The notes under the pieces were generated by a model, which made no database searches, was not told the DNA's origin, and saw only the letters and a list, made by a program, of their open reading frames with translations. A stretch of 64,000 nucleotides of DNA from contig NZ_JBHZGL010000005.1 in NCBI RefSeq assembly GCF_051900415.1, forward strand, positions 62,001 through 126,000, given 5' to 3'. The DNA is from Frateuria_A sp051900415. GTDB lineage: Bacteria; Pseudomonadota; Gammaproteobacteria; Xanthomonadales; Rhodanobacteraceae. Numbering within the stretch: the first letter of the stretch is position 1; each line of letters starts with the position of its first letter. Positions 45,172 to 53,639 of this stretch are shown here, in pieces. Made by a program: the position numbers and the translations under genes.

Positions 45172-45669
45172 TCAGCCTCGACGGTCGAACCCGTCGAGGA
45201 ATTTCTTGAGCAGCCGTTCCAGTTCGGCCTGTTCGCGCGCGGTCAATCCCTCGGTCTGTTCGTCCAGCAGGGCGCAGATCGAGGGCAGGAAGCGTTCGAT
45301 CAAGGCGATCCCGGCGGGCGTGAGGCTGAGGATCAGCTTGCGGCGATCGTCCTCGCTGGCGGCACGCTCGATCAGGCCCTTCTCGCACAGCTCGTTGGTA
45401 AGCCGCGTGACGTTCGCCGCCTTCTCGCCGGAGCTCTGCGCCAGTTCGGACGCACTGAGTCCCGCGCCCTCGGTGCCGTAGAGCATCATCAGCAGGTTGT
45501 ACTGCGGATGGTTGAGGCCGAAGGGCTTGAGCGCGGCGTTGGCGTCGTCATGGACGCGCTTGTGCAGGTGCTTGATGAGGCGCACGAGCACGGCCGGGGC
45601 GCGCGGGAATGCAGGGTGGCGCCGACGGGTGACGGCGAGGCGCTGTTCGGTGGGGAGGAAGCTGCTCAT
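45172..45669 (-). CDS. MarR family transcriptional regulator
   Basis: 165-aa winged-helix dimeric repressor (HPQYNLLMMLYGTEGAGLSA and the SGEKAANVTRLTNELCEKGL recognition helix; wing EDDRRKLILSLT). Encoded first in the efflux operon, it most likely represses it and responds to phenolic ligands, as do relatives upstream of fusaric/salicylic acid pumps. A palindrome overlapping its promoter is a likely operator. Confidence 0.92.
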   Translation of the reverse strand: MSSFLPTEQRLAVTRRRHPAFPRAPAVLVRLIKHLHKRVHDDANAALKPFGLNHPQYNLLMMLYGTEGAGLSASELAQSSGEKAANVTRLTNELCEKGLIERAASEDDRRKLILSLTPAGIALIERFLPSICALLDEQTEGLTAREQAELERLLKKFLDGFDRRG

Positions 45670-45692
45670 GGGGCGCGTTTGCTGCTTCGGAC

Positions 45693-45721
45693 ATATTACA
45701 TTTATGTACTAAATGGTGCAA
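45693..45721 (-). promoter_or_regulatory. marR-fusC promoter with overlapping palindrome
   Basis: -35 TTGCAC (45721-45716) and -10 TAATAT (45698-45693) with the ideal 17-bp spacing, 24 bp upstream of the MarR start. The palindrome TACATTTATGTA (45697-45708) overlaps the -10 and spacer, where a bound repressor would block polymerase. The A/T-rich block stands out in this GC-rich DNA. Confidence 0.8.
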
Positions 45722-45740
45722 CAGGTCTCGCGGCGTCTGC

Positions 45741-46700
45741 TCTCCCTCTCCCTTGCGGGGGAGAGGGTCGGGTGAGGGGCCGGGGCTCGCGGGGATGCCC
45801 GCAGGAGCGCTGCCATTGCTTGTCGTTCTTGCGTAGCCTCACCGCGACCGGGCTCGCCTGCCGCGGGCTTCCGATCGCCTGCCGGCGCTCGGGTCACTTG
45901 TCTTTGCTGGCCCAAAGAAAGTAACCAAAGAAATGGCCTAGCTAGGCACGGGGTGACTAAAAAGCTAGGCGCCTGTGCGCCTTGCTTGGTGGGCCTCTTG
46001 CTCTTAGAGGAGCTGCCGCCGCTATACCGCGGGCGCTCGGGAGCTGAGGCCAGGGAGGCATCCGGAGGATTGGCTGGTATCGGCTTTTTGCGACTCTCGC
46101 GCTCGCGAAGCGGACATTCGTCCTTGGTTGCCCGTAGGGCTCGCAATCACGAAGCGAAACCAACAGTTTGCCGTCGAATCAAGAGGTCATGCCGGTGCGC
46201 CCGAATCACGACCGCTTTGAAGGCAAAATGGGTGCCATTCCACGCCGCCGCAAAGCCACCCTTGCCCCAACTCCCGAGCGCCCGCGGTATAGCGGCGGCA
46301 GCTCCTCTAAGAGCAAGCGACTGACCCAGCAAGGCGAGGCGGCACCTAGCTTTTATCTCTCACCGGGCTTAGCAGGCCATTTCTTTTGGTTACTTTTCTT
46401 TGGGCCAGCAAAGAAAAGTGACTCGAGCGCCGGCAGGCGATCGAAAGCCCGCGGCAGGCGAGCCCGGTCGCGGGGAGGCCACGCAAGAACGACAACCAAG
46501 CAACCTCCGGAGGAAGCATCCCCGCGAGCCCCGGCCCCTCACCCCAACCCTCTCCCCGGAGGGGAGAGGGAGCAACGCGCGGCGAACGTGCACCAGCGCG
46601 CCCTCTTCCTGCCTCAGCTCCCGGGCGCTGGCAGGCGATCGGAAGCCCGCCACAGGCGAGCCCAGTCGCGGAGAGGCCACACAAGGACGACAACCAAGGC
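45741..46700. repeat. Long composite palindrome, array 1
   Basis: A roughly 830-bp imperfect inverted repeat between the marR promoter and ubiE. Outer ends are family A hairpins (45741-45780 and 46533-46572). Inside, both arms carry a CGCCTGCCGGCGCTCG block, a hairpin CTTTGCTGGCCCAAAG (near 45902 and 46398), and a CTCTTAGAGGAGCTGCCGCC block (near 46002 and 46299). The centre (about 46080-46200) holds unpaired sequence that recurs in inverted orientation in array 2 (about 54500-54600). An extra partial unit follows to 46700. No credible protein is encoded. Confidence 0.85.
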
Positions 46701-46788
46701 CACCCATGCGAGAGACACCCCCACGAGCCCACCCCCAGTCCCAGGAGGGCGGCGGGAACCAAAGCGAAAGGCTGTAGCATTGCCGCCC

Positions 46789-47541
46789 ATGAGCGAACAG
46801 CCCAAAACCACCCATTTCGGTTTCCGCGACGTCCCCGTCGACGACAAGCAGAAGCTGGTCGGCCAGGTATTCACCTCCGTCGCACGCAGCTACGACTTGA
46901 TGAACGACCTCATGTCGTTCGGCGTCCATCGCCTGTGGAAGCGCCACTTCGTCGCGATCAGCGGCGTGCGCCCCGGCGACCGCGTACTGGACCTGGCAGG
47001 CGGCACCGGCGACATCGCCGCACTGCTCAAGCCGGTGGTCGGCGGCGAAGGCGAAGTGGTGGTCGGCGACATCAACGCCGCCATGCTTGGCGTGGGCCGC
47101 GACCGCATGACCGACCGCGGCCTGGTCTCGGGCCTGCGCTGGGCGCAGATGAACGCCGAGTGCCTGCCCTTCCCCGACAACAGTTTCGACGCCGTCACCA
47201 TGGCCTTTGGCCTGCGCAACGTTACCGACAAGGACAAGGCGCTGGCCGACATCTGCCGCGTGCTCAAGCCCGGCGGCCGCGCGCTGTTGCTGGAGTTCTC
47301 GCGCGTGCAGAGCGAGCTGTTCGGCAGGCTCTACGACTTCCATTCGTTCAAGGTGCTGCCGAAGCTCGGCCGGTTGTTTGCCGGCGATGCCGACAGCTAC
47401 CAGTACCTGGCCGAGTCGATCCGCAAGCATCCGGACCAGCAGACCTTGAAGGCCATGATGGAAACGGCCGGTTTCGGCCGCGTGGAGGTGCACAACCTCA
47501 CCAATGGCATCGTCGCCATCCACAAGGCCTGGAAGCTCTAA
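46789..47541 (+). CDS. ubiE: Ubiquinone/menaquinone C-methyltransferase UbiE
   Basis: SAM-dependent methyltransferase of ubiquinone (and menaquinone) synthesis. 250 aa: VFTSVARSYDLMNDLMSFGVH start region, SAM motif LDLAGGTGDIA, post-I GDINAAML and the AFGLRNVTD motif. ATG 46789 starts the conserved protein; the frame stays open upstream only because it runs into repeat DNA. Stop is 4 bp before the TMEM175 gene. Confidence 0.95.
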   Translation: MSEQPKTTHFGFRDVPVDDKQKLVGQVFTSVARSYDLMNDLMSFGVHRLWKRHFVAISGVRPGDRVLDLAGGTGDIAALLKPVVGGEGEVVVGDINAAMLGVGRDRMTDRGLVSGLRWAQMNAECLPFPDNSFDAVTMAFGLRNVTDKDKALADICRVLKPGGRALLLEFSRVQSELFGRLYDFHSFKVLPKLGRLFAGDADSYQYLAESIRKHPDQQTLKAMMETAGFGRVEVHNLTNGIVAIHKAWKL

Positions 47542-47545
47542 AGGC

Positions 47546-48181
47546 ATGAACCACGGTGCGCAACTCGAGCGGCTGAAGGCCTTTTCGGATGCCGTGTTCG
47601 CCATCGCCATCACCCTGCTGGTGATCGAAGTGCACGTGCCGCGGCTGGACACGCTGGACGATGCGGCCTACCTCGCCGCGCTGGCACACCTGGTGCCCAG
47701 CTTCATGGGCTTTGTGCTGAGCTTCCTCACCATCGGCGCGCTGTGGATGGCGCATCACCGGCTGTTCGGCGTGCTGGAGGGTTACGAGCCGAAACTGATG
47801 TGGCCGAACATGCTGCTGCTGATGGTGATGGCCTTCATGCCCTTCGCCACCGCGCTGATGAGTTCCAACCCGCTCGCACGCGTGCCGGAGGTGTTCTACT
47901 CGGCCACCCTGCTGGCCGCGGGCCTGTTGCAGTTGCTGCTGTTCCAGGTGGCGCTCAAGCCCGGACGGGTGCGTGCGGACGTGCCGCCGGAAGAGATCAA
48001 TGCGTTGCGCTGGCGTTCGCTGACGCTGCCGACCGCCGCGACCATCGCACTGCTGACCGCCTGGCACATGCCGGGCAACAACAACTTTTTCCTCTTGCTG
48101 ATCCCGCTGCTGGCGCGCGCCTACGCCGCACTCGGCCGCCGCCGCGCGCTGCGGCAGCTCGCCACGCCGGCGACGCCCTGA
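47546..48181 (+). CDS. TMEM175/DUF1211 family potassium channel-like membrane protein
   Basis: 211 aa with six hydrophobic segments and the hallmark FSDAVFAIAITLLVIEV in the first helix, the pore-lining FSDxxxAI motif of TMEM175. Bacterial members form K+ channels with few selectivity features. Bacterial forms usually have one such repeat, as here. It follows ubiE by 4 bp, so is probably in the same transcript. Confidence 0.9.
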   Translation: MNHGAQLERLKAFSDAVFAIAITLLVIEVHVPRLDTLDDAAYLAALAHLVPSFMGFVLSFLTIGALWMAHHRLFGVLEGYEPKLMWPNMLLLMVMAFMPFATALMSSNPLARVPEVFYSATLLAAGLLQLLLFQVALKPGRVRADVPPEEINALRWRSLTLPTAATIALLTAWHMPGNNNFFLLLIPLLARAYAALGRRRALRQLATPATP

Positions 48182-48254
48182 GCGGCTGATCCAGGTCATG
48201 GGCACGCGGTGGGCGCCGCCGTACGGTGGCGCTCCCATCCCGCGAGTGTCCGCC

Positions 48255-48521
48255 ATGCACGCCAACCTCAGTCCCGCAGAGAACACCCACATCTTCGATG
48301 CCCGCGGCATCGCCCGCCGCTTCCGCCATTCGGCGATCTTCGGCGCGCTCTCCGCACTGCGCTCGGGCGAGACGATGCGCTTCATCAACGACCACGACCC
48401 GCTGCCGTTGCTCACGCAACTGCGCGAGCGCTTCGGCGACTACCTGACGGTGAGCTACCGCGAGCGTGGGCCGCATGGCGTGGTGGTGGATTTCGGCATC
48501 GTCGGCCTGCCTGGCGAGTAA
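48255..48521 (+). CDS. DUF2249 domain protein
   Basis: 88 aa, compact alpha/beta domain: FDARGIARRFRHSAIFGALSALRSG, FINDHDPLPLLTQL, FGDYLTVSYRERGP. Matches DUF2249, a TusA-like fold often encoded with hemerythrin-like, nitrite/nitric-oxide and anaerobic metabolism genes. Role unknown. It starts 73 bp after the TMEM175 gene and ends 2 bp before the FmdE-like gene. Confidence 0.82.
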   Translation: MHANLSPAENTHIFDARGIARRFRHSAIFGALSALRSGETMRFINDHDPLPLLTQLRERFGDYLTVSYRERGPHGVVVDFGIVGLPGE

Positions 48522-48523
48522 CC

Positions 48524-49135
48524 ATGGCCTTACCCGCATTTTTCGATCTCGCGCCGCGCATTACGCTGCGCGACCCGCTCGCCGCCCTGCTGGGTGCGAG
48601 CGACGACGGTCTGCTGGTCTACGGCTACGCCGACGCGGTGCGGCTGGCCGGGCACTCCTGCCCCACCGTGGCCGGCGCCTGGCTGATGGCGCGTGCCGCA
48701 CTTCGTGCGCTCTACCCCGACGCGCCAGCCGAGCGTGGCGGCGTGTCGGTGCAAATGGGCGCGCCGGAGCAGGAAGGCACCACCGGCGTGGTCGGCCAGG
48801 TGCTGACGCTGGTCACCGGCGCGGCGGCGGCGAATGGTTTCCACGGCATCGGCGGACGCTTCGTGCGTCAGGGCCTGCTGCGTTATGCAACCGACCCGAT
48901 GCCGGGCGTGCGCTTCCAGCGGCGCGACACCGCACAGGCGGTCACGGTGGAGCTGGATCTTTCCCGCGTACCGCCCGCTCCCGGCCTGCGCGAACGCATG
49001 GCCGAGGCGCTGGCGCCATCGGCCACCGCCGACCAGCGGCGCGCCTTCGGCGAGCTGTGGCAGGACCGTGTGCGGCGCCTGCTGCTGGAGCACGCGGACG
49101 ACCCGGCGATGGTCCGCGTCGAAGCGCCGGCCTGA
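48524..49135 (+). CDS. FmdE-like protein
   Basis: 203 aa. The motif LAGHSCPTVAGAWLMARAAL (His44, Cys46) is that of the FmdE family (subunit E of formylmethanofuran dehydrogenase and many stand-alone bacterial homologues), where these residues bind a metal. No methanogenesis genes are near, so the archaeal role does not apply. Co-transcribed with the DUF2249 gene, 2 bp before it. Confidence 0.75.
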   Translation: MALPAFFDLAPRITLRDPLAALLGASDDGLLVYGYADAVRLAGHSCPTVAGAWLMARAALRALYPDAPAERGGVSVQMGAPEQEGTTGVVGQVLTLVTGAAAANGFHGIGGRFVRQGLLRYATDPMPGVRFQRRDTAQAVTVELDLSRVPPAPGLRERMAEALAPSATADQRRAFGELWQDRVRRLLLEHADDPAMVRVEAPA

Positions 49136-49138
49136 GGT

Positions 49139-49825
49139 TCAGGCTGGCGTGCGCAGATCCTCGCGCACCGTGCCGACGCGACGCGCGGTGTCCTCGCTGT
49201 CCGTCAGCCGCACCGTTTCGGCCAGTGCGGCGGTATACCAGCGCTGCATGCCGGGCAGCTCGCGCAGGCGCTGGGCGTAGGCGAGCGATACGTCGTCCAG
49301 TGGCAGCCGGTAGCTCAGGATGCGCCAGGCGACCGGGGCGAAGAATGCATCGACCGCGCTGAACGCTGTGCCGGCCAGGAATGGTCCGCCAAAGCGCACC
49401 AGTCCCTCGTTCCACAGTTCCGCCAGGCGCGACAGATCGCGCTGCAGCGGCGCGTCGATGCCGTGCAGGTCCACCCGCACGGCGCAGTTCATCGGACAGG
49501 TGGTGCGCAGCGCGGCGAAGCCCGAATGCATCTCGGCGCTGGCGCAACGGGCCCAGGCGCGCACCTTCGCATCGGACGGCCATACGCCCGGATGGCGTTC
49601 GGCCAGGTATTCGACGATCGCCAGCGAATCCCACACCACCGTGTCGCCGTCGCGCAGGCACGGCACCTTGCCGTTGGGCGCGAAGGGGCGGAAGGCGTCC
49701 CAGCTGGAGCCGTCCTGCAGTGCGACCAGGTGTTCGTCGAAAGGGATCGCCTGTTCGGCCATCAACAGCCAGGGCCGCAACGACCAGGACGAATAGTTCT
49801 TGTTGCCGACATAGAGCTCGTACAC
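49139..49825 (-). CDS. Glutathione S-transferase family protein
   Basis: 228 aa. Thioredoxin-like N-terminal domain YELYVGNKNYSSWSLRPWLLM (Ser/Tyr near residue 13 likely activates glutathione), PNGKVPCLRDGDTVVWDSLAIVEYLAE for glutathione binding, and an all-helical C-terminal domain. Start is GTG 49825 with AAAGGAG upstream. Convergent with the FmdE-like gene (3 bp between stops). Substrate unknown. Confidence 0.9.
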   Translation of the reverse strand: MYELYVGNKNYSSWSLRPWLLMAEQAIPFDEHLVALQDGSSWDAFRPFAPNGKVPCLRDGDTVVWDSLAIVEYLAERHPGVWPSDAKVRAWARCASAEMHSGFAALRTTCPMNCAVRVDLHGIDAPLQRDLSRLAELWNEGLVRFGGPFLAGTAFSAVDAFFAPVAWRILSYRLPLDDVSLAYAQRLRELPGMQRWYTAALAETVRLTDSEDTARRVGTVREDLRTPA

Positions 49826-49836
49826 GATGGCTCCTT

Positions 49837-50138
49837 TCACGCGTCCATGATCAACAAGGTACCGGTACTGCCCGCATCCACCGCGTGGGCAACACCGGCC
49901 GGCACCAGGCAAAGCTCGCCGGCATGCACGACGCGGCGCGTGCCGCCGATGTGCAATCGCAATTCACCGTCGAGCACGAGCAGCGCTTCGGCGCAGTCGT
50001 GCGTCTCTTCGGCGTAGGGCGCCGGTTCATGCGCACGAGCTTGAGCCGGGCGTCGCCCACGCACCCGAGCAATCGCGATTGCCACGCTTCCGGCAACCGC
50101 GCCGCCAGTGCGTTCAGATCGAGGACCTCAGCGTCCAC
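49837..50138 (-). pseudogene. Cupin-domain gene with a single-base frameshift
   Basis: The first part (GTG 50138: MDAEVLDLNALAARLPEAWQ, to residue 38 ...KLVRMN) and the second part (PYAEETHDCAEALLVLDGEL ... LVPAGVAHAV) are in different frames. The break lies about 50022-50027, where ACCGG would be restored to frame by one extra C, giving RMNPAPYAEETHD, which fits the RMDxxPYAEETHDYDEALLVLDG consensus I recall. The cupin metal site HDCAEA/H of the second part is intact. It overlaps the EamA stop. Either a true recent mutation or a sequencing error. Confidence 0.75.
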
Positions 50139-51045
50139 AGGCGCGCGGCTCCAGCGTGGCCCGCGCGGGCATCGGGCGCCGGCGCAGGTTCGCCAGGATC
50201 ACGCCGCCGACGGTAACCGCGCCACCGACCAGCGTCAGCAGCCCCGGCCGCTCGCCCAGCCAGAACCAGCCGATCAGCACCGCGATCGGCGGCGAGAAAT
50301 AGATGAAGCTCGACACCTGCGACGCCGAGCTGCGGTGGATCGCGATGTTCCAGGCGATGTAGCCGACGAAGGTCGGCGCGAAGCCCAGCCACAACAGCGC
50401 GCCGATGCGCGGCCACGGCGCGGCAGCCAGCGCCTGCGGCAGATGCATGGCGAACGGCAGCGCACCCAGCGTGCCGGCGAAGAAGGTGAACGCGGTGACG
50501 CCGAACACGCTCGAGCGCGCGAACAGCGGCTTCTGCCCGACGAAGTAGACCGCCGAGGCGATGACGCTCAGCAGCACCAACGCGGCCATCGGCTCGAACT
50601 TCACCTGCTTGCCGCTGGCGAGCACCACCATCACCACGCCGACCAGCGCCACGCCCAGGCCAGCCAGGGTGCGTGCCGGCAGGCGCTCGCGCAGCCACAG
50701 CGCCGACAGCGCCGCGGTGGCGGCCGGCACCAGCGAAATGAGGATCGCCGCGGTGCCGCTGGCGATGCGCGTTTCGGCGTAGTTGAGCGCCATGTGGTAG
50801 ACGGTCAGCCCGATCACGCCCAGCGCCGCCAGTTGCGGCCAGTCGCGCCTGGCCGGCAGCGCCGGGCGCTTGGCCAGCAGCCACAGCGCGAAGCAGAGCG
50901 AACCTATGCCCAAGCGCGCGAATGCCACCTCGCCCGGCGTGAAGGCCGGCAGTGCGTAGGCGATCGCCGCGTAGGCGGATGACCAGGTGACCAGGGCGAC
51001 GCCGATCAGGGCCAGCGTCCGCCCGTCCAGACGGGGGGTGTCCAT
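50128..51045 (-). CDS. EamA/DMT family transporter (RhaT-like)
   Basis: Inner-membrane drug/metabolite transporter with ten hydrophobic spans and two EamA repeats, 305 aa. Members export amino acids or other metabolites. GTG/ATG start at 51045 (MDTPRLDGRTLAL). Its stop overlaps the frameshifted cupin gene, which is therefore probably co-transcribed. The divergent Lrp-type regulator at 51161 is a likely regulator, as is common for amino acid exporters. Confidence 0.9.
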   Translation of the reverse strand: MDTPRLDGRTLALIGVALVTWSSAYAAIAYALPAFTPGEVAFARLGIGSLCFALWLLAKRPALPARRDWPQLAALGVIGLTVYHMALNYAETRIASGTAAILISLVPAATAALSALWLRERLPARTLAGLGVALVGVVMVVLASGKQVKFEPMAALVLLSVIASAVYFVGQKPLFARSSVFGVTAFTFFAGTLGALPFAMHLPQALAAAPWPRIGALLWLGFAPTFVGYIAWNIAIHRSSASQVSSFIYFSPPIAVLIGWFWLGERPGLLTLVGGAVTVGGVILANLRRRPMPARATLEPRACGR

Positions 51046-51098
51046 GGGGAATTCCGGTGCGGGGAAGTGCGCATCCTAGTGACGGCCGGGATGCGCAG

Positions 51099-51131
51099 GA
51101 AGCATGCAACCAATCCACAATGGCATGCTTC
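51099..51131. promoter_or_regulatory. Inverted repeat between eamA-type exporter and lrp-type gene
   Basis: Perfect 9-bp arms GAAGCATGC/GCATGCTTC separated by 15 bp, in the 115-bp divergent gap. It is a candidate operator for the Lrp/AsnC protein. Symmetric arms with an A-rich spacer (AACCAATCCACAATG) fit Lrp-family sites. Confidence 0.6.
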
Positions 51132-51160
51132 GCCGACGAACGAATTGTAGAGTCCCTGCC

Positions 51161-51658
51161 ATGGCCTTCGTATCGAAACCCGAACTGGACGCCCGCGACT
51201 GGCAACTGCTCGAAGCCCTGCAGCAGGACGCGCGCCAGGGCTACGCCGAACTGGGCCGGCAGGTGGGCCTGTCCGCGCCGGCGGTGGCCGAGCGGGTCCG
51301 GCGGCTGGAGGAAGCCGGGGTCATCGCCGGCTACCGCGCCGTCGTCGACCCGAAGCGGCTGGGCTACAGCATTGACGCGATGATCCGCCTGCGTTGCGAC
51401 GGCGGCATCTGCGCACGCATCGGCGCGCTGGTCACGGATATTCCCGAAGTGCTGGAATGCCGCCGGCTGGCCGGCGAGGATTCGGCGCTGTTGCATGTGG
51501 TCGCGCTGTCGGTGGCGCACCTGGAGGCGGTGCTCGACCGCCTGCTGAAGATCCATCCGAGCGTGAGCACGACCACACTGGTGGTGTTGCAGACGCCGCA
51601 CGCGAACCGGCCCCTGACGCGCGCGATGTGGCAGGCGGCGCACGCGGTGGAGGGCTGA
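51161..51658 (+). CDS. Lrp/AsnC family transcriptional regulator
   Basis: 165 aa: N-terminal HTH (LDARDWQLLEALQQDARQGY to RRLEEAGVIAGYRAVVD) and C-terminal RAM ligand-binding domain (LECRRLAGEDSALLHVVALS). Likely senses an amino acid and controls the divergent EamA exporter and itself. ATG 51161 gives the usual N-terminus; earlier ATGs are in weak sequence. Family B palindromes follow the stop. Confidence 0.92.
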   Translation: MAFVSKPELDARDWQLLEALQQDARQGYAELGRQVGLSAPAVAERVRRLEEAGVIAGYRAVVDPKRLGYSIDAMIRLRCDGGICARIGALVTDIPEVLECRRLAGEDSALLHVVALSVAHLEAVLDRLLKIHPSVSTTTLVVLQTPHANRPLTRAMWQAAHAVEG

Positions 51659-51660
51659 GG

Positions 51661-51867
51661 CAAGGCTTCCCCCATCCGCCTGTCGGCACCTTCCCCCGCA
51701 GGCGGGGGAAGGATTCGTTTCCCGTCCTCGAGTCTTCCCCCACAGGCGGGAAGGCCTCCGAATCCTCGCTTCCGAGCATGCGCAGGCGTGGCGTGACTCC
51801 GAATCCCCGTTTGCGAGCCTTCCCCCGCCACGCGGGGGAAGGTGCCGACAGGCGGATGGGGGAAGCC
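51661..51867. repeat. Family B palindromes, second cluster
   Basis: Inverted pair CAAGGCTTCCCCCATCCGCC ... CTTCCCCCGC/GCGGGGGAAGG at 51661-51712 and its mirror at 51823-51867 (GGGGGAAGGTGCCGACAGGC then GGATGGGGGAAGCC). Between them are shorter degenerate pieces. They sit between the Lrp and phosphoesterase genes, both on the plus strand. Confidence 0.88.
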
Positions 51868-51916
51868 CCGCCGGATGCCGGCATACTGCACGCCTGAATG
51901 CCCCGAGGAGCCTCCG

Positions 51917-53608
51917 ATGTCCGACCTCCCCCTGCCTCCCGACACCGACGACCAGCCGACCGATCCGCAACGTCGCCGCCTGCTCGGCGGCCTGGCCGCG
52001 GCCGGCGCCGGGCTGGCGCTCGCCGGTGCCGGCGCCGAGGCCGTGGCCGGCACGAAGGGCGCCGCCGCGATGGCACCCACGCAGATGGACGCGCTGCTGC
52101 GCAAGCACATCCAGCGCGTGGTGGTGATCTACGCGGAGAACCGCAGCTTCAACAACCTGTTTGCCGACTTCCCGGGCGTGGCCGAACCACTCTGGGCACT
52201 CAAGCCCGAGCAGTACCGGCAGCGCGACCGCGATGGCTCGGTGCTCAAGACGCTGCCGCCGGTGTGGCACGGCGTGGCCCCGCACGAACAGGTGGTCAAC
52301 CACCGCAAGTACGTGGTGCGCCAGGAGGACATCAGCGGCCTGCCCAATGCGCCGTGGGCACTGCGCACCGGCAGCGGCGAGCCGCTGCCGCAGGGTGTGG
52401 TCACGCGCGACCTGTGGCACCGCTTCTACGAGAACCAGCGCCAGATCAACGGCGGCAGGAACGACGGCTTCGTCGCCTGGGGCGATTCCGGCGCACTGGT
52501 GATGGGTTATTACGGCGACAACGCCGCGAACCTGCGGCTGTGGCAACTGGCGCGCCAGTACACGCTGTGCGACCACTTTTTCATGGGCGCGTTCGGCGGC
52601 TCGTTCCTCAACCACCAGTACCTGGTCGCCGCGCAGCCGCCGTACTACCCGCATGCGGATGAGAGCCCAGCGCGCTTCAACATCGCGCAGACGGTCAGCG
52701 GCGAGGCCACCGACATCCACCTCAAGCTCGCCCACGACTCGCCTGCCAGCGCGATGCAGGGCAAGCCGGAGACACTCACACCCAACTCGCTGACGCCGGA
52801 TTTCTGGGCGGTCAACACGATGGGCCCGCCCTACGCACCAGGCTTCTCCAAGGACCCGAACGACCCCACCCGTGCCGACCCCAACAGCGCCAACACCCTG
52901 GTCGCGCAGAAGCACGCCACCATCGGCGACGTGCTGTCCGAGGCGGGCGTGGACTGGGCCTGGTACGCCGGCGGCTGGAAGCTCGCGCTCGAAGGCAAGG
53001 GCGACGGCGACCAGGCCGACTTCCCACAGCGACCCAACTTCCAGCCGCACCACCAGCCGTTCAACTACTTCACCGCGTATGCGCCGGGTACCGCGGCGCG
53101 CGCGAAGCATCTGCGCGACGCGGGTGTGGGCGAGACCGCAGAGACCAACCACTTCCTCGCCGCCGTGGCGGCCGGCACGCTGCCGCAAGTGACCTTCTAC
53201 AAGCCGCAGGGCGACCTCAACATGCACGCCGGCTATTCCGACGTGAACGCCGGCGACCGCCACGTGATGACGGTCATCGAGGCGTTGCAGAAGTCGCCCG
53301 CGTGGCCCGGGCTGCTGGTGATCGTCACGGTCGACGAGAACGGTGGCTGGTGGGATCACGTGGCGCCGCCCAAGGGGGACCGCTGGGGCCCGGGATCACG
53401 TATTCCGGCGATCATCGTGTCGCCGCATGCGAGGAAGGGGCACGTGGATCACACGGTGTACGACACCGGCTCGATCGCGCGCTTCCTGACCCGCCGCTTC
53501 GGCCTGCGCAAGCTGCCTGGGCTGACTCTGCGCGAGGAATCCATGCGCGCCGCCGGGGGGCCGCCGCCGGGCGATCTCACCGCGGCGCTGCAGCTCGATG
53601 ACGCTTAG
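51917..53608 (+). CDS. Tat-exported phosphoesterase (AcpA/phospholipase C family)
   Basis: 563 aa. Twin-arginine signal RRRLLGGLAAAGAGLALAG (about residues 19-37), then the PF04185 phosphoesterase domain: VVVIYAENRSFNNLFADFPG (metal-binding Glu), CDHFFMGAFGGSFLNHQYL (nucleophile region), VTVDENGGWWDHVAPP and a distal SPHARKGHVDHT. Closest pattern from memory is acid phosphatase AcpA of Francisella and bacterial phospholipase C. Acts in the periplasm, releasing phosphate. GAGGAG precedes ATG 51917. Confidence 0.9.
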   Translation: MSDLPLPPDTDDQPTDPQRRRLLGGLAAAGAGLALAGAGAEAVAGTKGAAAMAPTQMDALLRKHIQRVVVIYAENRSFNNLFADFPGVAEPLWALKPEQYRQRDRDGSVLKTLPPVWHGVAPHEQVVNHRKYVVRQEDISGLPNAPWALRTGSGEPLPQGVVTRDLWHRFYENQRQINGGRNDGFVAWGDSGALVMGYYGDNAANLRLWQLARQYTLCDHFFMGAFGGSFLNHQYLVAAQPPYYPHADESPARFNIAQTVSGEATDIHLKLAHDSPASAMQGKPETLTPNSLTPDFWAVNTMGPPYAPGFSKDPNDPTRADPNSANTLVAQKHATIGDVLSEAGVDWAWYAGGWKLALEGKGDGDQADFPQRPNFQPHHQPFNYFTAYAPGTAARAKHLRDAGVGETAETNHFLAAVAAGTLPQVTFYKPQGDLNMHAGYSDVNAGDRHVMTVIEALQKSPAWPGLLVIVTVDENGGWWDHVAPPKGDRWGPGSRIPAIIVSPHARKGHVDHTVYDTGSIARFLTRRFGLRKLPGLTLREESMRAAGGPPPGDLTAALQLDDA

Positions 53609-53639
53609 TGCTCTGCGCCTGTTTCCTTCCTGCGGGGTG

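Noticed and set aside
46168..46788. Long in-frame extension of ubiE into repeat DNA
   Set aside because: The extra 207 residues are translated palindromic repeats; UbiE begins at MSEQPK as in the family.
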